Positions 1-10,695 are shown, counted from the stretch's first letter. The stretch: DNA of 64,000 bases from Aurantiochytrium sp. KH105 (GCA_003116975.1 BGKB01000125.1:140876-204875); one strand, 5' to 3'. Notes: generated from the sequence alone by a model not told the origin. Translations and numbers: made by a program.

Positions 1-1155
1 CGACTCCTCGGATCTGTTGGTGATGTGGTCTGCACACGAAAGCGCGACGCGTTTATCGGCGAAATCGACAAAGAGCACGCGTGCATCGATCGTAAAACCC
101 TTGGACGCGACAGGCCCCATCTTGGCCGCGTAGTCGATTTCGGGCGTCTTGCCGTGAAAGGCGTCAATTGTTCCGTAAAAAGAGTCGAGAAAGAACACGC
201 ACATGCCCTCGCGCAGATACGAGCTAATTTGACATTTAACGCGCATACCTGGCTGCAGGCCATCAAAACTCAGCGAGGATTTCAACTTGGCCAACTCCGC
301 CTTGGCTTCGTTCAGTTCTAGCTGAAAGACCATGCGACCTTTGCCGGCCGCAACAGTCTTAATAAGTGTCTTGATGCATTGGCCAACCTTGAGCTTGGGC
401 TCGTCAAGGGAATCCCCGGCGTCTGCATATCGCAAAAACCCATTGGCGATCGAGGTACGGCCCACGTTAATGTGATAACCGTGGTCCTCCACGCTGCGCA
501 CACTACCGTGCAGTACCATGCCAGGCTTCATCGCCTCAAGGGCTTCCCGACGGTTGACAAGTGAGGCCGCCGTGGAGACCTCTACGGTGTTGCCTTTTCC
601 ATTTTCGTTTTCTACGACGCCAAGGATGGCGCAGAAGAGCATGTCTCCGACGCTGACCAGACCTTGCGTCAGATCCATAACAGCGTCTTCGACGCCGCTG
701 GCATGCTCATCGGAGAAATTCTCGACGCGCAAAATTGCGTTGATGTTGCAGGGAAGAGAGACCTGAGCCACTGTCGCCGTCACCTTGGTCACTACGGCAA
801 GGGTCAGCGTGCCGGGCTCGAGTTTGCTTCGGCTGAGGCGATGGACGAACTTGGGCCGAGTCATGCCCGCGAGCATGTCCTCGTCATCGGAATCGTCGTT
901 TGCGCCGCGCCCGCGGCGCAGCTTCGCTTGACGCTGCAGGCTGGCAAAGATGGGGTCCTCCTCGACCTCATTCCCGGGTCCATCGCTGGCGCGCCGTTTC
1001 TTCTGCGCTTTGTGCTTGGGGGCCGGCTTGGCCACCTTGAACAAGACATTCTCGTTCGAGGCAGCCCGGGAGGCCTCGCCCTTCTTGCCCTTGGTCTTGA
1101 CGCTCCCGGCGGCGGGCGCCGGCGTCAACTTGAGCGAGCCTCCGCGAGGAAACAT
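1..1155 (-). CDS. RRP5: RRP5/PDCD11 ribosome-biogenesis protein, N-terminal part (cut by window edge)
   Basis: RRP5 is a nucleolar chain of S1 RNA-binding domains needed to process 18S and 5.8S/25S pre-rRNA. The frame starts at an ATG (1155-1153) and stays open for 385 codons to the window edge, so the C-terminal S1 and TPR parts lie outside. Seen in the translation: an N-terminal MFPRGG motif as in animal PDCD11 (FPRGG), a basic/acidic linker (residues 20-95, with KKRR), then S1-type repeats at about 112-200, 208-285 and 298-375. The second contains LHGSVRSVEDHGYHINVG, very close to the human GTVSSLEDHGY motif. The family assignment is firm; the domain edges are estimates. It is divergently arranged with the membrane-protein gene that starts at 1844. 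No intron is needed. Confidence 0.9.
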   Translation of the reverse strand, partial: MFPRGGSLKLTPAPAAGSVKTKGKKGEASRAASNENVLFKVAKPAPKHKAQKKRRASDGPGNEVEEDPIFASLQRQAKLRRGRGANDDSDDEDMLAGMTRPKFVHRLSRSKLEPGTLTLAVVTKVTATVAQVSLPCNINAILRVENFSDEHASGVEDAVMDLTQGLVSVGDMLFCAILGVVENENGKGNTVEVSTAASLVNRREALEAMKPGMVLHGSVRSVEDHGYHINVGRTSIANGFLRYADAGDSLDEPKLKVGQCIKTLIKTVAAGKGRMVFQLELNEAKAELAKLKSSLSFDGLQPGMRVKCQISSYLREGMCVFFLDSFYGTIDAFHGKTPEIDYAAKMGPVASKGFTIDARVLFVDFADKRVALSCADHITNRSEES

Positions 1156-1843
1156 TTTGTTATGGCGCAGTCTCGCGGCGCGACGTCCAGCCGTGCAGTC
1201 GCGAGTATTTCCCAGCCGTCCGGGGTCTCTGTGTGTGGCTTTCGCGCGACCGCCTTCTGGCCGCGACCTCGAACAGCCTCTGCCGCCCGCCCTCCGCGAC
1301 GCTTTTCTCCCTCCCTTGGTCGAGAGGATTGCCTGATTGATTGGTTGGTCGGCTGCTTGGCTTGGCTTGCTTGCTTGCTTGCTTTCTTGGGTTGCTTGCT
1401 GCTGGCTTGCTTGCTTGGTTGGTCGCACGGAGTCCCAGGTCTTCGCAGCGCCAACCATCCACAAATTGGGGTTGCGCACAGCAGCCCCATTTCGGGTTGC
1501 GCACGTCAACGGATACTAGCACCGCACAGTCCGAGACGGATGATGTACATATACATGCCTGCGGACCTTGAGACGGTGGATTGTCCAGGGCAAGGTGGGT
1601 CCGCATATGCATGCGCCAGGCACACGGGACTTGCTTGGGTCGCGCTTGTACTTGTTTTGCGAGAGTGAAGCCGTCTCGCGACAAGCGAAAAGTGGCGCGT
1701 GGGCAAGCAGGCTGCCACAGGCACACAGATATTCACTTGTTGACGTCCGCTCACTCGCTCGCTCGCTTGCTCGCTCGTCCGACTCTTGGATTAGTTGATA
1801 TATCAATCGATCGAGTCTTGAAGCGCGCGCGTCTGACAAGACC
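1156..1843. promoter_or_regulatory. Divergent spacer between RRP5 and the membrane-protein gene
   Basis: A 688-base spacer between two divergent start codons, so it should hold both promoters. It contains a GCTT-type tetranucleotide tract (about 1344-1422) and a CTCG/CTTG tract (about 1748-1779). No clear TATA box was recognised. The reading frames here are repeat-driven and have no family resemblance. Confidence 0.5.
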
Positions 1844-3328
1844 ATGCGCGTGGAACGCCTTGCGCGCAAGGTCAAGAAGAAAAGTAGCAGGGCGCTCGAT
1901 AAAATGAAAAAAGCCTATGACGCAAGGCTCACTGATGATGGCGGATTCACGTCTGAAGAGGACGATGAAGATGACAACGACCACGACAATCAGCTGACCA
2001 ATAAACGCATTTCCCGCAGAGTACAGCCCATGCGTGCAAAAGGGCAAAATCATGCAAACGAGGATGACGAGGACGACGAGAACGAACAACAAGAGGATGG
2101 GGATGAAAATGAAGATGATGACGAGGACGATGAGGCATATGAAAACGGCGCCAAGCTACGCATGCATGAAAAGATGGAGTTTGAAAAGTGGGTCCGAGAG
2201 GTAATCTATGCGAAACGCATCAAGCAGAAACCCATGCAGGTGGTGAAAAGTCGCATCATGCACGGTGTCACGGTCACTTTGGCAACGAGCTGTATTGTCT
2301 TTCTTATCGGACTCCGCGCAGACTATAGGTATGTCATGTCAGCGCCCATGCGAGCGACAACGAGCGGAGCGCGCGTCACCGACCTTTTATACGCCAAAGC
2401 CTCGATGGGCCTCATCGCGGGCTGCTGGGCCTTGCGCGCGTGGTTCACACGGAATCTACTACGCGAGAGTGTCTTGCGCGTCTATGCCTTCTTGCGATGT
2501 GTCGAGTGGATCGTCACGCTCTGGCTCCTCTTTGCGTTGTGGGTAGACTTTGGCGCTTTGCCTTTTCAGAGCGATACCGGACTGGCTTCTGGAGAAAAAG
2601 CGATTTACTTCTTCAGTACCTTTATTTGTCTCTTTGGTCTCATTAATACTGTTGTGCATTTCTCACGACTACGACACGAATGGCATGAATACGAAGATCG
2701 CGCACTGCGGGCGTACTTGGACGCCAAGGAGGCTGCAAAATGGCGAAAGCGTCCAGCACGTGGATTCGATCCGCAAGAGCTTCTCGCCTTCAATTCGACA
2801 GAGGTGGTTCCACATTCCACATACTGGGCCAATGGCGATGCGACCCTTGCACATGCAGAAGCGGAAGCCTTCGTCCAGACTGCTGTGCCCGCTGGGGCGG
2901 GAGGCGGTCGCGAGGACGAAGTCGAACTTTTCGTTGGCGACGGCTTCATTGACAAGTTTGCGATCATGTCGCTTGAGGAATTCATGCTTCGCTGGGATTC
3001 TATGGCCGAATCCGGAGATTTCGATCGTGACATCTCCTATGTGCCAAGTGTCCAAGAAATGGACCTGCACCTTTCGCAGCGGGGTTTCCACTTGGTTTAC
3101 TCTGACGAGCAGGATGTCGAGGTGGGCCCAGCAGTTCGTATGTTTGCCTTTGCTCAGAGTCAGGGTGCCGTTTTTCTCATTGAGTTCCTTTTTGATATCA
3201 CAAACCGTCTTTTGCATGCCTCTTTCCGAAGTCAGGACGATTCCAAAACTCCTAATTTTGTCTCACGTCTCGAATTGCAATTCATCCTCATGGACTCTGA
3301 ATCAAGTGGTCCATCATTACAACAATAA
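1844..3328 (+). CDS. Four-pass membrane protein of unknown function with an adaptin-appendage-like C-terminus
   Basis: 494 residues from the ATG at 1844 to TAA 3326-3328. Layout: a basic N-terminus (1-30), long Asp/Glu-rich disordered stretches (36-48, 72-98), then four hydrophobic helices at about 142-158, 184-200, 212-235 and 254-272, followed by a charged helix (HEWHEYEDRALRAYLDAKEAAKW, about 278-300). The last 130 residues (about 366-494) form a globular soluble domain beginning FIDKFAIMSLEEFMLRWDSM. Its F..xW opening and alternating strands recall the platform subdomain of beta-adaptin appendages, but the likeness is weak and only by eye. The four-helix core also loosely recalls polycystin/TRP-type channels, without a recognisable pore. 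I do not recognise the family. It is convergent with the broken gene downstream. Confidence 0.75.
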   Translation: MRVERLARKVKKKSSRALDKMKKAYDARLTDDGGFTSEEDDEDDNDHDNQLTNKRISRRVQPMRAKGQNHANEDDEDDENEQQEDGDENEDDDEDDEAYENGAKLRMHEKMEFEKWVREVIYAKRIKQKPMQVVKSRIMHGVTVTLATSCIVFLIGLRADYRYVMSAPMRATTSGARVTDLLYAKASMGLIAGCWALRAWFTRNLLRESVLRVYAFLRCVEWIVTLWLLFALWVDFGALPFQSDTGLASGEKAIYFFSTFICLFGLINTVVHFSRLRHEWHEYEDRALRAYLDAKEAAKWRKRPARGFDPQELLAFNSTEVVPHSTYWANGDATLAHAEAEAFVQTAVPAGAGGGREDEVELFVGDGFIDKFAIMSLEEFMLRWDSMAESGDFDRDISYVPSVQEMDLHLSQRGFHLVYSDEQDVEVGPAVRMFAFAQSQGAVFLIEFLFDITNRLLHASFRSQDDSKTPNFVSRLELQFILMDSESSGPSLQQ

Positions 3329-3330
3329 AC

Positions 3331-4650
3331 ATCTTCACGAATTGTTACGTTGCGCAGGCCCATATCGCCGTGGACGATGCCCGCCTCGTGTAGAGAACGC
3401 AGCGCTGCGTGCACGCGCTTCTTGACGGCCAAGAGACCCTGAGTCCTTGCAATACGCTATCCTTCTCGAGAACATAGAGCATGGCCTACATTCCGTGTCA
3501 CGAGCACCGCCTGCTTGCCTGCGCCCATGTCAAACTCCCCCACGTGCACCACGGTGGGAACGACGGTGTTCCTTGCAGCGAAAGCGCTGCGCCCTCGTAC
3601 ATGGCCACCTCGTTCTCCAAGTGGCGCATAGCGCTTTCGTGCGAGAGCGCATCGGCCTCGCCGGCAGCATTATCCTCCAACGCAATACACTTCGAAAAGC
3701 AGTCCGAGATCTCTTCGCCAGTTTCCAAGTCGGTCACCGTCGTTTGCCTGTAGCCGACACCTCGCTTGAACAGGACTGGCACCACCGATGACGCGTATGG
3801 AACAGCGAACGTGAGCACTGCATCCCCCTCGAGCGTTGTGCCTTCTTTCCGACTTTGATCTAGTCCGGGGTTGCCTCCGGCCCCACGTCCACGTCCACGT
3901 CCACGTGAGTGAACCGCTGACGAGCCAGAGCTAAACCGATCAAAGCCCAACCTTCCCAGCGAACGGGCTCTCAGCGCTAATCTCATATCCACGGTATCTT
4001 CTGGTGCGACAAGAATATCTCTCATGGCCAACCAAACAAAGAGAGTGCTTGCTTGGACCAGCGACGCTGGCCCAACACCCGGGACCGCCTTACGCACAAC
4101 GTCGCCCAACAGCTCGTTGCCAACCGCGCACACGCGGCCAGATTCGTGGTCTTGCTGCGGTTCAACTTTTCAAGTGACTTGGAAACGCATCATTTTTGTT
4201 TAGCGTTTGAAAAGCCGAGATTTCGCAATGCAAGGCGACCTCAAAGACGACCCCCGCAAACCCTTGCTTGCATCATGCTGTTCAGCAGAGTCGACGCCGT
4301 CTTGCGTGTGAAGTGGCGGCCCACCACATCAAGGACCGCCTTGGTGCAGTTCCGTCTGTTATGACCATTAACCGGCCCGTAGTGAAAATACTTGCTAGCG
4401 TCCTTGATGATGTTCACCACGCCCGCAGCGATTTCTTCGTGAAAGCTCTCGTGCTTAGAAAGCGTAACCAAGGCGCCCAAGGGATCCTTCTGCACGGGGA
4501 ACAAATGCCACGGCATCCTCGACTCAACTGCAATGACCGATTCCGCATTCATGCGCAGATTGGTATACGGATTCACCACCCTAGTGGCCTGTGGCAGCGG
4601 CAGCCACGGCCAATCGTGGGCGCGAGCCCGCGTCGGCGTGGTGTGGTGAG
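3331..4650 (-). pseudogene. Broken kinase-like gene (crinkler-type kinase fold), truncated
   Basis: Three homologous-looking pieces lie in order on the minus strand but not in one frame. Piece 1 (about 4640-4241) includes MNAESVIAVESRMPWHLFPV and ends at a stop. Piece 2 (about 4160-3500) includes SGRVCAVGNELL and a gap-like low-complexity insert (RGRGRGRG), and runs to an LQG motif typical of the small N-lobe of crinkler-type kinases. Piece 3 (from about 3560) restores VVPTVVHVGEFDMGAGKQAV only after a one-base frame change. It meets an in-frame TAG at about 3462, then continues to HEAGIVHGDMGLRNV, the HGD..L.N catalytic-loop motif. The chain then loses homology: no DFG or C-lobe is seen. One frameshift, at least two stops and a missing C-lobe argue for a pseudogene; unusual introns are the alternative. 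Exact edges are uncertain. Confidence 0.6.
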
Positions 4651-5201
4651 TAAGAGCTTTTCTCGAAATTCTGGGTCGGTGGGGCGGGCTCTGTTCTTAT
4701 TTTCAAGCCAAGTGTCGCACCCCGCGTACAAAAGAGGTCGAGGCGCTCTTTCTAAGATTGCTGATCATGCTGTCAGCAGTGGAATCTTCTCGAAACTGAT
4801 GATCTTCTCGACGCCTGTAGTGTTGGGTCCTGTTCCGACTTTCCCGAATTTCTTGAAAACAAATCAACGTGCCGTGAAGTGGGGTGGGTGCCAGTGCCCG
4901 GAGGCGAGATGCCTCTGGCCAGATAATCCTTCACCGTCCCTCTCCGCAACACGCAGCCTCGGCCTATCGCATGCCTGACTCCTCGTTCTCGTGAGTCGCC
5001 GCGCCCTCACAGCCAGAAAGGAGAAGGCCGCGCCCGGCCAAGGGATTTTTGGCGCGGCGTCCGCCCGTAAAGGGTAGCGGAGCGGGGAGGGGCCAGAGCC
5101 GCCGAGGCCGAGGACTCCTGCTGCCAGGCACTGCAGACCCGGAAGCGGAATCGGTGGAGCACGCGCGGTCGCTCTGCGCGGCGGAGAGCGCGCTCGGCTC
5201 G
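4651..5201. promoter_or_regulatory. Upstream region of DCAF1
   Basis: About 550 bases upstream of the DCAF1 ATG. The DCAF1 frame stays open back to 5049, but there is no ATG before 5202. I see no repeat array or other gene here. Confidence 0.4.
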
Positions 5202-8200
5202 ATGGCGGAGACGGCGCGAGCCCGCGGCGGCGTCGGCGGCGGCGGCGCTGACGATGCCGGGTCGCTGGAGCACATGATGGAGACGTGCGTGCAGACGCTC
5301 AAGAACCTGTCGGCGTACGACCTCGCGGCGAGGCTGGCGGTGAACGACCGCAAGGTGCAGGAGGCCGTCGATATGATCGACAAGATCGCAGAGGCCATGG
5401 AGAGGCTCGAGCAGGACTATCTCGAGGAGAAGAACCGGTCTCCGGTGGAGAGTCAACGCGAGTACGCACCGATCGGGCAGGTCGTTCGCATCCTCATGGA
5501 CGCCGACGAGTGGACCTCCATTCTGACGGCCTGTCTTTCCTGGGAGAGTGCTAGCATGCGTCCCAATCTGACGATCAAGCTCGCAGCCATGCGGATGCTC
5601 GTGGCCTTTCTTGCCGCGACGGACAATGACGGATTTTACTACGAGGTCTTTTTGCTTGAGCGCATCGTGCCGTACCAAGAGCTTCTCGCCTACGCGTACG
5701 GCGATGCCTATCTGTCAACGGTGAGCAGCGCTGAGATCTCTGCTGCAAGCACGAGCTCGTCGGCGGCGACACCAAATGCGCGTCGGAGGCGACGTGCGCC
5801 CCGAGCACCCGCGCGCGTTGAGGATGAGATGGCCAAGCAGGTGATTCGCTGGTGGAAAGAGCGGCCATCAGAGGCTCGCATTTTACGGCTGCGCGCGACC
5901 GCGCTCCTTCGCGCCTGGGTTGAGGATGACCGTGTTGCTGCCGACTACATTGTCGAGCCTCATGGTGATCGTGGAATGTTGTCTCCTTTTCCGCGGGTGT
6001 TGCTGACTCGACTGCGGACAGAGCTCATTGATGCCTACGAGCACGGCACGCGTCGTCTTGCGGGGCATCGCATTGCGCAACGCGGATGCGCCGAGATCAA
6101 AAAGTTTCACAACTTTAACGCGGAGATTCGCCACGTGTGCCGACTATTTGTTGTGCTCTCTGATGCAAACGCGGCCGTCATTCGACCAGTCTTGCAAGAG
6201 GACGGTGTGGGTATGCTGTTGCGTCTACTCAAGATTGATCGCGAGGACGCAGCGCTGCAATGGGATGTCGTGGATCTATTGACGGCTCTCATGGTCTTCC
6301 GCAAGTTTGCCAACGAATTTATTGATGCAGGCGGTGTGTCACTCCTTTTCAATCTTGCCAAAGGCACGTCTGTTCCGGGATTCATGATTCCAGTCGTCAC
6401 GAATTGCTTCACCAGCCTTGCAGCGACTGGCATGGGCAAGATCTGCCAGACGCAAAAGCCCCTCGTGGAGCCGCTGAACGCTTTCATGCTAGAGCAAGTG
6501 AGCAATCCGCAAGCCCGCGAAGGCGCGCTTGGGTACTTTCGCGATGCACTCAAGTGTCCTGTCAATCTTCGCATCTTTGACAACCTCAAGGGCGTGTATG
6601 AGGTCTTGAACGCACTATCGGATGTATACGATCAAAATTCCGTTGATGGTGCCTTTGATATTGTCAAGCAGGAGGGACTCATTGCCGCCTCCCTGGGCGC
6701 GCTGGAGTCTTACTTTCGCATGCATGTTGCGATTGCGGCTCACATCGCTCGTTTCGACCTCGTTTCACACCGCAACAAGCAACAAGGCGCAAGTAGCATT
6801 AGCAACAAAGCGAATAGCCACGTTCACCACGTTCACCACCATCAACACCACCACCATCACCAGGGTCGGCCACGAAGCAGTAGCATCGGTTCACGGAGCA
6901 GCATGGGAAGCGCAGGGAGCCACGGTTTTCATCGCGCGCGCGAGCTCCCGGAGGACAAGCCCGTTGAGATTGACGACGTTGCACATGCCAACGACATGTC
7001 TTTCTTGCAGTCCAACATGGACGCCGTGATGCGTCTTCTTGCGCGGTCGAGCTGGCCCCCAGTGGAGACTCTGCTTCGCTACGAGCTCCCCGTGCGTTCT
7101 ACGACCACACGTTCGCGGGGAACCTCGAACGAGGGCATCTCCGCGGCAACGCGAGCACGACGCGGCAGCACAAGCGCAGAGCAGGACGGGAGGGCTGAGA
7201 CCGCGCCGGCCGAGAACCAAGACGGTGACAATGAGGAGCGTCTCTCTAAGCAAGGGCAGGCGCATGACAATTCCCAGGCCTCGGACGACGCGGCGCATAG
7301 TCAGACGCTTGCCTCCTATTCAAACGCTACGGCCACGACCGGGGGCGCGGGAGCTGGGCTCCCAGCCAATCGCAAGCATGCCCTTTTACTATTGCTTGAT
7401 GTGGTGCGCTCTGGCCTGGTTACCTCGATCAAGGCGCTGCAGATCCTTCGCATCATTACCTTGGTCCCATCGACGTACAAAATGGTTTGCGAGGCAAGTT
7501 TGCCCAATCAACATCCATTGACGATTCCACTCAACAGCACGGAGCTCCAAACACTGGAGGACGAGAGCGTGCTAGGCATCTCTGTCTTGCTCGAGGCGAT
7601 GGCGACCTTTGAGGCGCGTGAAGCCGAGGTCCTGGTCGCCGCGCTTGAGGTCTTGTGCAATTGCTGCACGCCCGCTTACGGTGATGACCGCGCGCAACGG
7701 CCCGTGCGCCGGCTGGCACGTGACAACAATGCCCTCATGACTCTCTTGGCGCTTCTTCGCTACGATGAAACGCCCAAACTGGCAGATCAGATCCGATACC
7801 TTGCGTGTCTCGTGCTACAGGGCTTGGCCAAGGATCACCATGTCGCGCAAGTCTTAGAGACGCTGAATTTGTCGCAGGCGCTCACCAAGATCGCGCGCAC
7901 CGAGCCGGTCCTTGTGGAGAACAAGAAAATCCACAAGCGGCTGAAGCGCGAGGCCCTCAAGTTGATTGAGCACATTTCTGGAACAGATATCGGCGACGTC
8001 GCCGATGCGACAAACAAGCGTCTTTTGCGCAATTCGATCGTTGACCGCACGCAAATCTCCTTTGATTCGCGCGAGCTTCTGGGGCTGATTGAAGGTCACC
8101 TTCGCGACCACGGTTACGGGCGCGTGGCCGATGTCCTGGGAAGCGAGCTGCAGTCAAGGTACAAGGAGAATTCTGCCAAGGGATCCTCGCCTCGCTTTAG

Positions 8201-10151
8201 CTGGCCAGCCAAATATCTTGGTGTTCCCAAGGCAAAGAAGGAGAAGGAATCATTGAAGGGCGCCGTGATGCTTACGCCTCCGCGACGTAGCAGCAAGTCC
8301 AAGGAGCGCGGAGACTCGGATGCGCAGGATGAGAAGGAGAGCCTTGGACTCGAAGGCACCGCTGGCCACGATGGCGATTCCTCGAAGAAAGACGGCAAGC
8401 TTGTTGTAGGCAAGAAACGTCGATTTGGCTTTGTGGGCCAAGGAAGCATGCAGAAACGCCGCAAGGTGAGCAGCAAGGTTGCAGCTACTCCAGTCAAGAC
8501 CGAGTCGTGCATTGCGCGCCAGCAAGTGAGCAAGGTGATGCATAGCAACTCGGGCAATAGCACCGCACTGGAACGCATCGTCCAAGACTATCTCCGCGAG
8601 CAGCATCGCAAGTGCCTCGAGCCCGTGACGATTATTCCTCCCATGTCTCTGCACGGGGATCGACACGAGTGTACAGCGGACAAGAAGCATGCCACGGGTG
8701 CGCCGATCAACGTCACGCAGCGACTGTTCCAGCGTGAGACTACCGGGTCGCCGGGTAACTCGGGCTGTCTGGCCCAGAATGCACGCTTTGTGCATGGACG
8801 TTCCAAGTGGGTGAAAACCTTTCGCAACATCACCCGCAACGAGGACACTGATCCTGGCGCGGACATGAACAACCCGGAGTTCAGTCAAATGTACACGTGC
8901 GTTTCGTTCCTGCAGCCTCTGCGCGCAGGGTATGAGGACCTCTTGCTGGGCACGAGCGGTGGCGACCTAGTGATGCGCAATACGCATACGTGTCAGACCT
9001 ATGCAAAGTGGGCGGTGCACGAGTCTCCACTTTTGAGCGTCAATGTGGCCGGAGATCGAGTCCTCACGCACGCGGAGTCAGGCAACGTTGCGCTGTCCAA
9101 ATTTCCCGCCTCGGTCGTCGAGGCCTATGCGGACGACGAGGATCGCGTGTACGCGTATGCGCAGCGTAATCGCAACGGCCCTGACGATGAGCTTGTGCAG
9201 CTTTGGCAGCACGAAAATGTCATGAACGTGGAGATGGATCAGGCTTGCGTTCGCATGGTCGCCACGACATCGATTGAGCGTGGACGACATGAACAGGCTG
9301 CCATCGTGTACGACCTGCAGACGGGGCGATTCGTGTCACGCCTCTCACACGCCAAGCTTTCAAGCCGCTATCAGTGGCATCGCGCATGCTTTGCGCCGCA
9401 CGATAGTAATTTGGTTCTGCACGATGGTCTTCTGTGGGACGTACGAGCACATCGGCACATTCACAAGTTCGACAAATTTACCGAGTATGGGCGAGCAACC
9501 TTCCGGCCGGACGGGACACATGTTGCGATCGACACCGCTGTCTGGGATATGCGCACGTTCAAGCTCTTTGTCATGTGCGAAGCCTTTGCAGGAGCTGTCG
9601 TCAAATTCGACAGCACGAGCTCGGTGGCCTACAGCTACTACCCGCCCCTATTCGAGGAGAAGCAAATGTCGGTATTTACGGTGACCGACGCTTCGGACTA
9701 CTCTAACATTACCACGCAGGACTTGCAGCCTCATCGTATCGTGGACCTTGCGCTTGACACCACGGCTCGCAAGCTTGCTGTTCTCACGGAGCGCTCGCTC
9801 AATCACGAAGAGGACCGAAGCAAGATTTGCACGTGTCGACTCTACGAGGCTGGCCGAACGCAAATTGCGGATGACGATGAGTACAAGGACGATGACGAGC
9901 TTTTGGACGATGAGGATGATGAGGACGATGAGAACGACATGGATTCTGACGACGACATCGACGACGACGATGACGACGACGATGAGGATGAGGACGAGCA
10001 TGAGCATGAGCATGACGACGACGATATGGCCAACCATCCTGATGATATGGATGATTATGACGACGAGGACGACGACATAGATGGTTCGTTTGTTCGCGAT
10101 ATGATTGAACCGTTTGGCTCACTTGAAGCGATGATGTACGGTCACCTTTGA
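5202..10151 (+). CDS. DCAF1: DCAF1/VprBP, substrate receptor of CRL4 ubiquitin ligase
   Basis: 1649 residues from the first in-frame ATG (5202) to TGA 10149-10151, without introns. DCAF1 links substrates to DDB1-CUL4 and is nuclear in animals and plants. Seen: a helical armadillo-like N-terminal half; a His/Ser-rich loop at about residues 530-590 (HHVHHHQHHHHH); a LisH motif at about 958-985 (LLGLIEGHLRDHGYGRVADV); a basic stretch with KKRR; a WD40 propeller at about 1230-1545 containing LLWDVRAHRHIHKFDKF and AVWDMRTFKL, which match the animal VLWDVRSA..IHKFDKF and IWDLRTF blades; and a very acidic Asp/Glu tail (about 1556-1627), the family's hallmark. Length and order match human VprBP (about 1507). 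The tail is followed by a short conserved-looking end, FVRDMIEPFGSLEAMMYG. Confidence 0.95.
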   Translation: MAETARARGGVGGGGADDAGSLEHMMETCVQTLKNLSAYDLAARLAVNDRKVQEAVDMIDKIAEAMERLEQDYLEEKNRSPVESQREYAPIGQVVRILMDADEWTSILTACLSWESASMRPNLTIKLAAMRMLVAFLAATDNDGFYYEVFLLERIVPYQELLAYAYGDAYLSTVSSAEISAASTSSSAATPNARRRRRAPRAPARVEDEMAKQVIRWWKERPSEARILRLRATALLRAWVEDDRVAADYIVEPHGDRGMLSPFPRVLLTRLRTELIDAYEHGTRRLAGHRIAQRGCAEIKKFHNFNAEIRHVCRLFVVLSDANAAVIRPVLQEDGVGMLLRLLKIDREDAALQWDVVDLLTALMVFRKFANEFIDAGGVSLLFNLAKGTSVPGFMIPVVTNCFTSLAATGMGKICQTQKPLVEPLNAFMLEQVSNPQAREGALGYFRDALKCPVNLRIFDNLKGVYEVLNALSDVYDQNSVDGAFDIVKQEGLIAASLGALESYFRMHVAIAAHIARFDLVSHRNKQQGASSISNKANSHVHHVHHHQHHHHHQGRPRSSSIGSRSSMGSAGSHGFHRARELPEDKPVEIDDVAHANDMSFLQSNMDAVMRLLARSSWPPVETLLRYELPVRSTTTRSRGTSNEGISAATRARRGSTSAEQDGRAETAPAENQDGDNEERLSKQGQAHDNSQASDDAAHSQTLASYSNATATTGGAGAGLPANRKHALLLLLDVVRSGLVTSIKALQILRIITLVPSTYKMVCEASLPNQHPLTIPLNSTELQTLEDESVLGISVLLEAMATFEAREAEVLVAALEVLCNCCTPAYGDDRAQRPVRRLARDNNALMTLLALLRYDETPKLADQIRYLACLVLQGLAKDHHVAQVLETLNLSQALTKIARTEPVLVENKKIHKRLKREALKLIEHISGTDIGDVADATNKRLLRNSIVDRTQISFDSRELLGLIEGHLRDHGYGRVADVLGSELQSRYKENSAKGSSPRFSWPAKYLGVPKAKKEKESLKGAVMLTPPRRSSKSKERGDSDAQDEKESLGLEGTAGHDGDSSKKDGKLVVGKKRRFGFVGQGSMQKRRKVSSKVAATPVKTESCIARQQVSKVMHSNSGNSTALERIVQDYLREQHRKCLEPVTIIPPMSLHGDRHECTADKKHATGAPINVTQRLFQRETTGSPGNSGCLAQNARFVHGRSKWVKTFRNITRNEDTDPGADMNNPEFSQMYTCVSFLQPLRAGYEDLLLGTSGGDLVMRNTHTCQTYAKWAVHESPLLSVNVAGDRVLTHAESGNVALSKFPASVVEAYADDEDRVYAYAQRNRNGPDDELVQLWQHENVMNVEMDQACVRMVATTSIERGRHEQAAIVYDLQTGRFVSRLSHAKLSSRYQWHRACFAPHDSNLVLHDGLLWDVRAHRHIHKFDKFTEYGRATFRPDGTHVAIDTAVWDMRTFKLFVMCEAFAGAVVKFDSTSSVAYSYYPPLFEEKQMSVFTVTDASDYSNITTQDLQPHRIVDLALDTTARKLAVLTERSLNHEEDRSKICTCRLYEAGRTQIADDDEYKDDDELLDDEDDEDDENDMDSDDDIDDDDDDDDEDEDEHEHEHDDDDMANHPDDMDDYDDEDDDIDGSFVRDMIEPFGSLEAMMYGHL

Positions 10152-10695
10152 AGTGAGTGTTTTCGTCTAGGCCGTGATCCGGTTCAATATTTTTGGACAG
10201 TGTGCCATCCTCTGCGTGGGTGATAGATCACTTTGTGATTCTAGGGCAGATGCAAGAGACCAATTTACGCTTTTATAACAAAAAATAGAACAACAGGTTC
10301 GTGTCGATCCACATGATCACTTTTTCGATCGAATTTATCAAGAAAATTGGCTTTGTGATTTGTCTGTTTTGCGGGCCGGATTCTGCTTGTCGATTATTTT
10401 CCAGGCTACCACGCGCTTCTGGAGTCTTGGTTCTAGTTACTGTAAATCTCGCGTCGGAGAGAGGAAGTTTGGCTCACATGTTAATTTCATTGGGAATAGA
10501 TGAATGCATTGACGGAGAGAACAAGGTAATTTCAGGCTTTTTTACCATGATGACAGCGAGCGAGTGAGCTCGCTTCAGTGGTCAAAGACAAGTATGAACA
10601 TGACATTCATTATATAAAAGATTACTTTTTACGAACGTCGCTCTCGTTAAAGAAAGAAAGAAAGAAAGTGTGTGTGGGAGGATCTGAGTTTGCTT
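10152..10695. other. Convergent 3' spacer between DCAF1 and Kelch-PstS
   Basis: 544 bases, AT-richer than the flanking genes, presumably the two 3' UTRs. It contains a short GAAA tract at about 10651-10668. No credible gene was seen. Confidence 0.5.
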
